This document shows, piece by piece, positions 43,986-47,717 of a stretch of 47,717 nucleotides of DNA. The translations under genes were made by a program, and so were the position numbers. The DNA is from Akkermansiaceae bacterium. Its GTDB lineage: Bacteria > Verrucomicrobiota > Verrucomicrobiia > Verrucomicrobiales > Akkermansiaceae. Position 1 is the stretch's first letter; every line of letters starts with the position of its first letter. The notes under the pieces are model-generated. The model did not search any database. It worked only from the letters and a program-made list of their open reading frames with translations, and had not been told where the DNA came from. The stretch is taken from NCBI GenBank assembly GCA_028822695.1, contig JAPKDA010000005.1, forward strand, positions 1 to 47,717, written 5' to 3'.

Positions 43986-44727
43986 TGTCCGGGGGGAAAT
44001 TTGAGGTGGCGATGCGCCAGATTCCTTCCAAGGTGAGATCGGCGGCGAGGTGGGAGATTTCGGGAAGTCCTTTGGAAATCAAGGCAGCGTCTCCCCCTGT
44101 GGCAATGACGGTTGGATCGGCGTCGAGGTCTTCGCGGATGCCGAGGAGGATCTCGCGAATCATGCCGCGATAGCCGAGGACCGCGCCGACTTGCATGGCG
44201 TGAACGGTGGACTTGCCGATGGCGGAGTCCGGCTCCTTCAGATCGATTTGGGGGAGAAGGGCGGTGCGCGTGGCGAGGTTCTCGGTCATGGTGGCGAGAC
44301 CGGGGGCGATCACGCCGCCGAGGTAGGAGCCGGGAGCACCGATGACGTCGAAGGTCACCGCAGTGCCGAAGTCGATGACGACGGATGGTGCGCCGAAGCG
44401 GGCGTGGGCGGCGACGGCGTTGGCGAGTCGGTCTGCGCCGATTTGTTCCGGTGTCGGGTAGTCGATTTCGATGGAGAGTTTGCTGTGGCAGGAGACGGTG
44501 TCGACGGCGGATCGCTGTTCCAGCCATGATTGCATGAGCGTGGATTTTTTCGGGACTACCGAGCAGATCATGGAATGGGTGAACTCAAGATCGCCGAGAA
44601 GGGTCTCCATGCGTTCTGCGGAAAGCTCTTGGGTGGGGGTGATGGCGTTCCATTCCAGCAGCCCATCGCGATCAGCGAGGCGGAACTTGGTGCGGGTATT
44701 GGAGTTGTCGATGAGGAGAAAGACCAT
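43942..44727 (-). CDS. coaX: Type III pantothenate kinase, C-terminus altered
   Basis: CoaX phosphorylates pantothenate, the first step of coenzyme A synthesis, and unlike CoaA is not feedback-inhibited. The 261-residue protein has the ASKHA-fold motifs: phosphate-1 loop LLIDNSNTRTK (4-14), the catalytic Asp99 in QIGADRLANAV and the second phosphate loop VIDFGTAVTFD (117-127). It also has the glycine-rich GGVIAPGL and the late ATGGDA motif. I start it at ATG 44727. An upstream start would add 12 residues before the first motif. The last 20 or so residues (from about SNFPPDSG) do not resemble CoaX and are read through the ROK-remnant DNA in another frame, so the native tail was probably lost. 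The core looks intact. Confidence 0.88.
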   Translation of the reverse strand: MVFLLIDNSNTRTKFRLADRDGLLEWNAITPTQELSAERMETLLGDLEFTHSMICSVVPKKSTLMQSWLEQRSAVDTVSCHSKLSIEIDYPTPEQIGADRLANAVAAHARFGAPSVVIDFGTAVTFDVIGAPGSYLGGVIAPGLATMTENLATRTALLPQIDLKEPDSAIGKSTVHAMQVGAVLGYRGMIREILLGIREDLDADPTVIATGGDAALISKGLPEISHLAADLTLEGIWRIATSNFPPDSGRSCRKFNLERDR

Positions 44728-44760
44728 CAAGAGACAGGCTGGCAATCCCCGCCGTGGGTG

Positions 44761-44797
44761 CAAACAAAAACGGCTGCGGGAGAACCCGCAGCCGTTT
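44761..44797 (-). terminator. Intrinsic terminator of the minus-strand ammonium transporter
   Basis: A 13-bp perfect stem (44768-44780 with 44785-44797, loop of 4) is followed, on the minus strand, by a T-rich tract. It lies 23 bp after the amt stop at 44821 and just upstream of coaX. Confidence 0.9.
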
Positions 44798-44820
44798 GAT
44801 TAGGATTGAACGTTTAACGA

Positions 44821-46176
44821 TTAGTCTGAGTAGGCCGGAGAACCGTGCTCGGCGACATCGAGACCCTCGTTTTCTTCCTCTTCGCTGACGCGAACGCCCA
44901 TGATGAGCTTGAGGATGAAGAATACGACGAAGGAGAAGATGAAGGCCCAGGCGGAGATGGTCACCGTGCCGAGCAACTGAGTGCCGAAGCTGAGGGACTC
45001 GCTTCCTCCGTTGAAGAAGGGCAGTCCAACGGCCAGGGTGCCCCAGATCCCGCAGATCCCGTGCACCGAGATCGCTCCGACTGGATCGTCGATCTTGATT
45101 TTGTCAAAGAAGAGGATGGAGAATACCACGAGCGCTCCGGCGATGAGTCCGATGATGGCGGCAGCTCCGATCGTGACGCTGTCGGCGCCAGCGGTGATGC
45201 CCACAAGACCGGCCAGAATTCCGTTAAGAGCCATGGAGAGGTCAGGCTTCTTCAGGGTGACCCTGGAAGTGATCATCGCGGAGAACCCACCGAAGGCTGC
45301 GGCGATTGCGGTAGTTACGCAAACGTAGGAGACGAGGACTGGATCAGCATTGAGCACTGAACCGCCGTTGAATCCGAACCAACCGAACCAGAGGAGGAAG
45401 ACACCGATGACAGCGAGAGGCATGCTGTGTCCGAGGATCGGCTTGGTGCCTTCCTTGGTGTATTTTCCTTTGCGAGGCCCGAGGACGAGCACACAGGCGA
45501 GGGCGGCGAAGCCACCGAAGGCGTGCACCACACTGGATCCAGCGAAGTCATAGAAGCCCTTTTGGTCGAGCCAGCCAGCACCCCATTTCCACGAACCGGA
45601 GATCGGGTAGGCAATGCCAACGAGGAGGGTTGCGAAGATCATGAAGCTGCTGAGCTTTACGCGCTCCGCAACAGCACCAGACACGATTGTTGCAGCAGTA
45701 GCTGCGAACATGGCCTGGAAGAGGAAGTCGGTCCAAACGGTCATATCGAGTGCGTATCCACCTGGGGTCACGAGGCTCGGATCAGCCACTGCGTCCATGG
45801 ACGGAATGAAGAAGCCGGCAAATTTGAGGATGCCCTCTCCTTCACCGAATGCTGGATACATCAGATTAAATCCACCGATGTAGTAGGTGATGATGCCCAT
45901 GCAGATGATGAACACGTTCTTAAAGAGAACGTTCACGGTATTCTTCTTCTGGCAGAGGCCGGACTCCAGTGAGGAGAATCCAAGGTGCATGGTGAAGACT
46001 AGGAATGCCGCGATCAGGACCCAGAGGTTGTCTACCCTGAAGTTTGAGGCGGCACTGGCGGTGGCATTGAATTCTTCTAATACCATGGCTGGATCTTCCT
46101 CTGCTGCGAAGGCCGTCGCTGCGAGGGCGAAGGGCGATGCGAGAAGGAAGAATCGGTTAATGAGGTTACGACGCAT
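44821..46176 (-). CDS. amt: Ammonium transporter (Amt), first copy
   Basis: This 451-residue inner-membrane protein moves ammonium through a trimeric channel. A signal-peptide-like N-terminus (residues 1-24) is followed by about 11 membrane segments. The twin-histidine pore motif is present as VVHAFGG and ISVHGICGIWG. The conserved DFAGSSVVHAFGG, FGWFGFNGGS and the ending GLDVAEHGSPAYSD, the C-terminal motif that couples the subunits, are all seen. It has the long first loop typical of members near the methylammonium-permease type. No glnK/glnB gene lies in this window. It is divergent from a second amt gene with a 166-bp gap that should hold both promoters. Confidence 0.94.
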   Translation of the reverse strand: MRRNLINRFFLLASPFALAATAFAAEEDPAMVLEEFNATASAASNFRVDNLWVLIAAFLVFTMHLGFSSLESGLCQKKNTVNVLFKNVFIICMGIITYYIGGFNLMYPAFGEGEGILKFAGFFIPSMDAVADPSLVTPGGYALDMTVWTDFLFQAMFAATAATIVSGAVAERVKLSSFMIFATLLVGIAYPISGSWKWGAGWLDQKGFYDFAGSSVVHAFGGFAALACVLVLGPRKGKYTKEGTKPILGHSMPLAVIGVFLLWFGWFGFNGGSVLNADPVLVSYVCVTTAIAAAFGGFSAMITSRVTLKKPDLSMALNGILAGLVGITAGADSVTIGAAAIIGLIAGALVVFSILFFDKIKIDDPVGAISVHGICGIWGTLAVGLPFFNGGSESLSFGTQLLGTVTISAWAFIFSFVVFFILKLIMGVRVSEEEENEGLDVAEHGSPAYSD

Positions 46177-46342
46177 AGTTGTGTTGGATAGGTTGGTAGT
46201 GATCTAGAGCGGGTGAGCATGGGGCGTGCCAAGTTTGGGGGAGGGGCGAAAAAAGCAAAATATGCGGAGTCTGGAAATTGAAATCGCTTTGTGCTTTGCA
46301 TCTAGGGTTTCAGCCTTTGAGATGCCACGCATGGCACAGCAC

Positions 46343-47623
46343 ATGAAAAAAATTCAAATTTTGGTGACGGCTCTCGCAATGTTGGTGCTTTCGACCGGAG
46401 TGGCCGGAGCGCAGGGAGAAGAACCCGCCTTGAGCGCAGGAGATACCTCTTGGATGCTGGTGGCGACGGTGCTGGTCCTCCTGATGACCCTTCCCGGGTT
46501 GGCCCTTTTCTACGGAGGCCTCGTGCGGGCGAAGAATGTGCTGTCGATCTTGATGCAGTGTTTCGTGCTCGCGGCGGTGATGACAATCATCTGGATCGTC
46601 TACGGCTATTCCCTCGCGGCAGGAGAGGGTGGTAAGTTCTTTGGAGACTTCAGCATGGTGATGCTGAACCACATGACGGCTGATAGCTTGAGTGGGACGA
46701 TCCCGGAGAGCGTCTTCGTCACCTTTCAGATGACCTTCATCATCATCACGCCGGCCTTGATCGTGGGCGCCTTTGCGGAGCGGATGAAATTTAGTGCGAT
46801 GCTGATCTTTACGATTCTGTGGACCACCTTTTCCTATCTCCCCATCTGGCACATGGCTTGGGGTGGCGGACTGTTCGCGGATTGGAAGGTGATTGATTTT
46901 GCGGGTGGAACAGTGGTGCACATCAATGCGGGGGTGGCGGCCCTTGTGGCGTGCATCATGATCGGAAAGCGCAAGGGCTATCCGGGGACGAGCCTGACAC
47001 CACACAACGTGCCGTTCACCGTGATTGGAGCGGCTTTACTCTGGGTAGGTTGGTTTGGATTCAATGCGGGAAGCGAGCTGGCAGCGGATGGGGTAGCGGG
47101 ATTTGCCATGCTCACCACGCAGATTGCGACTGGTGCGGCAGTGATCGGTTGGTTGCTTCTTGAGTGGATCATTTCCAAGAAGCCCACTGCGGTGGGTGCG
47201 GCGACAGGTGCGGTAGCCGGGTTGGTTGCGATCACTCCGGCGTCGGGCTCGACGACCGTGACTGGCGCGCTGGTGATCGGATTCGCTTCGGCAATCGCCT
47301 GTTACTTCTGCGCCACAAGTTTGAAGCGGGCCCTTGGCTATGACGACAGCCTTGATGTCTTTGGCGTCCACGGCGTGGGGGGGATCATTGGAGCCATTCT
47401 GACGGGTGTCTTTCTGCGGGAAGTGCCTGATCACGGCGTGTTGACCCAGGTCTTGATCCAGTTCAAAAGTGTCGGCGTGACCATCGTCTGGAGTGGAGTT
47501 GTGGCCTTTGTCGCTCTGACCATCGCCAAATACACGGTGGGTCTGCGGGTTTCCGAGGAAGAAGAGGATCATGGCCTCGATCAATCGTCGCACGGAGAAA
47601 CGGCCTACACGCTTGATTCCTGA
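46343..47623 (+). CDS. amt: Ammonium transporter (Amt), second copy
   Basis: This 426-residue protein is a second Amt of a different subtype. A signal peptide (MKKIQILVTALAMLVLSTGVAGAQ) precedes GDTSWMLVATVLVLLMTLPGLALFYGGLVRAKNVLS, the classical Amt opening, here given as two adjacent parts GDTSWMLVATVLVLL and MTLPGLALFYGGLV. The twin histidines are in FAGGTVVHINAG and DVFGVHGVGG. The protein ends in the GLDQSSHGETAY motif. I chose ATG 46343 because it puts the signal peptide at the N-terminus. Upstream in-frame starts (46226, 46322, 46331) add charged residues. It resembles E. coli AmtB in layout more than its neighbour does. A terminator follows 27 bp after the stop. The divergent pair probably shares nitrogen control, though no sigma54 site was recognised. 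Confidence 0.94.
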   Translation: MKKIQILVTALAMLVLSTGVAGAQGEEPALSAGDTSWMLVATVLVLLMTLPGLALFYGGLVRAKNVLSILMQCFVLAAVMTIIWIVYGYSLAAGEGGKFFGDFSMVMLNHMTADSLSGTIPESVFVTFQMTFIIITPALIVGAFAERMKFSAMLIFTILWTTFSYLPIWHMAWGGGLFADWKVIDFAGGTVVHINAGVAALVACIMIGKRKGYPGTSLTPHNVPFTVIGAALLWVGWFGFNAGSELAADGVAGFAMLTTQIATGAAVIGWLLLEWIISKKPTAVGAATGAVAGLVAITPASGSTTVTGALVIGFASAIACYFCATSLKRALGYDDSLDVFGVHGVGGIIGAILTGVFLREVPDHGVLTQVLIQFKSVGVTIVWSGVVAFVALTIAKYTVGLRVSEEEEDHGLDQSSHGETAYTLDS

Positions 47624-47650
47624 CGTTCGGAGGGCCTGAAAAGTTCCATG

Positions 47651-47687
47651 AGTCCCGGGATCGCTTCGTCGGTTCCGGGACTTTTTT
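47651..47687 (+). terminator. Intrinsic terminator of the plus-strand ammonium transporter
   Basis: AGTCCCGG (47651-47658) pairs with CCGGGACT (47675-47682) and is followed by a T tract. It lies 27 bp after the amt stop. No gene is seen in the last 30 bases of the window. Confidence 0.88.
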
Positions 47688-47717
47688 CGGTTTGGGAGAA
47701 ATCGAGGAGATTAACGG

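Noticed and set aside
46177-46342. Sigma54 promoter in the gap between the two amt genes
   Set aside because: I looked for TGGCAC-N5-TTGC on both strands and found no acceptable match.
1-47717. CRISPR arrays, rRNA genes or complete insertion sequences
   Set aside because: No regularly spaced repeats, rRNA segments or transposase frames were seen anywhere in the window.

Overview
The window reads as a bacterial chromosome segment, most likely from Verrucomicrobiota (order Verrucomicrobiales or a close relative). This is an inference from gene content, not from a marker-gene search. The pointers are a secreted DUF1080/3-keto-disaccharide hydrolase plus a decayed second copy, a multiheme c-type cytochrome fused to TPR repeats, a DUF6607-like protein, many intergenic palindromes of the kind common in PVC genomes, and high GC. 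From 1 to about 27 kb the + strand is strongly G-rich whichever strand the genes use (positions 6421-6480 have 33 G and 5 C inside a minus-strand gene). This suggests that the + strand is the leading strand.

Layout. 0.1-0.3 kb: hairpin-rich repeat. 0.4-4.8 kb, + strand: lipoprotein, MarR regulator, pgeF, ispE and an MscS-type channel. 4.7-7.7 kb, - strand: small lipoprotein, Na+/H+ antiporter with a TrkA-N domain, methyltransferase. 7.8-9.5 kb: dGTPase, then a scar holding two gene remnants. 9.5-13.2 kb, - strand: octaheme cytochrome/TPR lipoprotein and a DUF6607-like protein. 13.5-17.1 kb, + strand: PQQ beta-propeller protein and RecQ. 17.1-20.8 kb: an ArsR-methyltransferase regulator (SahR-like) divergent from metK-ahcY with a perfect palindromic operator between them. 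21.0-22.2 kb, - strand: rhodanese-like protein and DUF1080 protein. 22.3-26.3 kb: pssA, LysM amidase, a MITE, SDR epimerase, membrane-anchored amidase. 26.4-27.2 kb: YmdB-type phosphoesterase.

From 27.3 to 40.5 kb lies the conserved transcription-translation cluster: promoter, tRNA-Thr, tuf, tRNA-Trp, secE, nusG, rplK, rplA, rplJ, rplL, rpoB, rpoC and a strong terminator. Then come a TrmH-family rRNA methyltransferase, an LpxH-like phosphoesterase, metX (- strand), a DUF1802 gene, coaX (- strand) whose 3' end runs into the tail of a broken ROK kinase gene, and two divergent ammonium transporters, each ending in an intrinsic terminator.

The best candidate for an under-described system is the methionine-cycle module at 17.1-20.8 kb. 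A regulator with a winged helix and a SAM/SAH-binding methyltransferase fold faces the two enzymes that make SAM and remove SAH, with a perfect 10-bp inverted repeat between them. This matches the SahR logic described for Proteobacteria but appears here in a different phylum. Other notable items are a MITE that supplies the stop codons of both flanking genes, a terminator hairpin that contains the start codon of pgeF, and several gene remnants.
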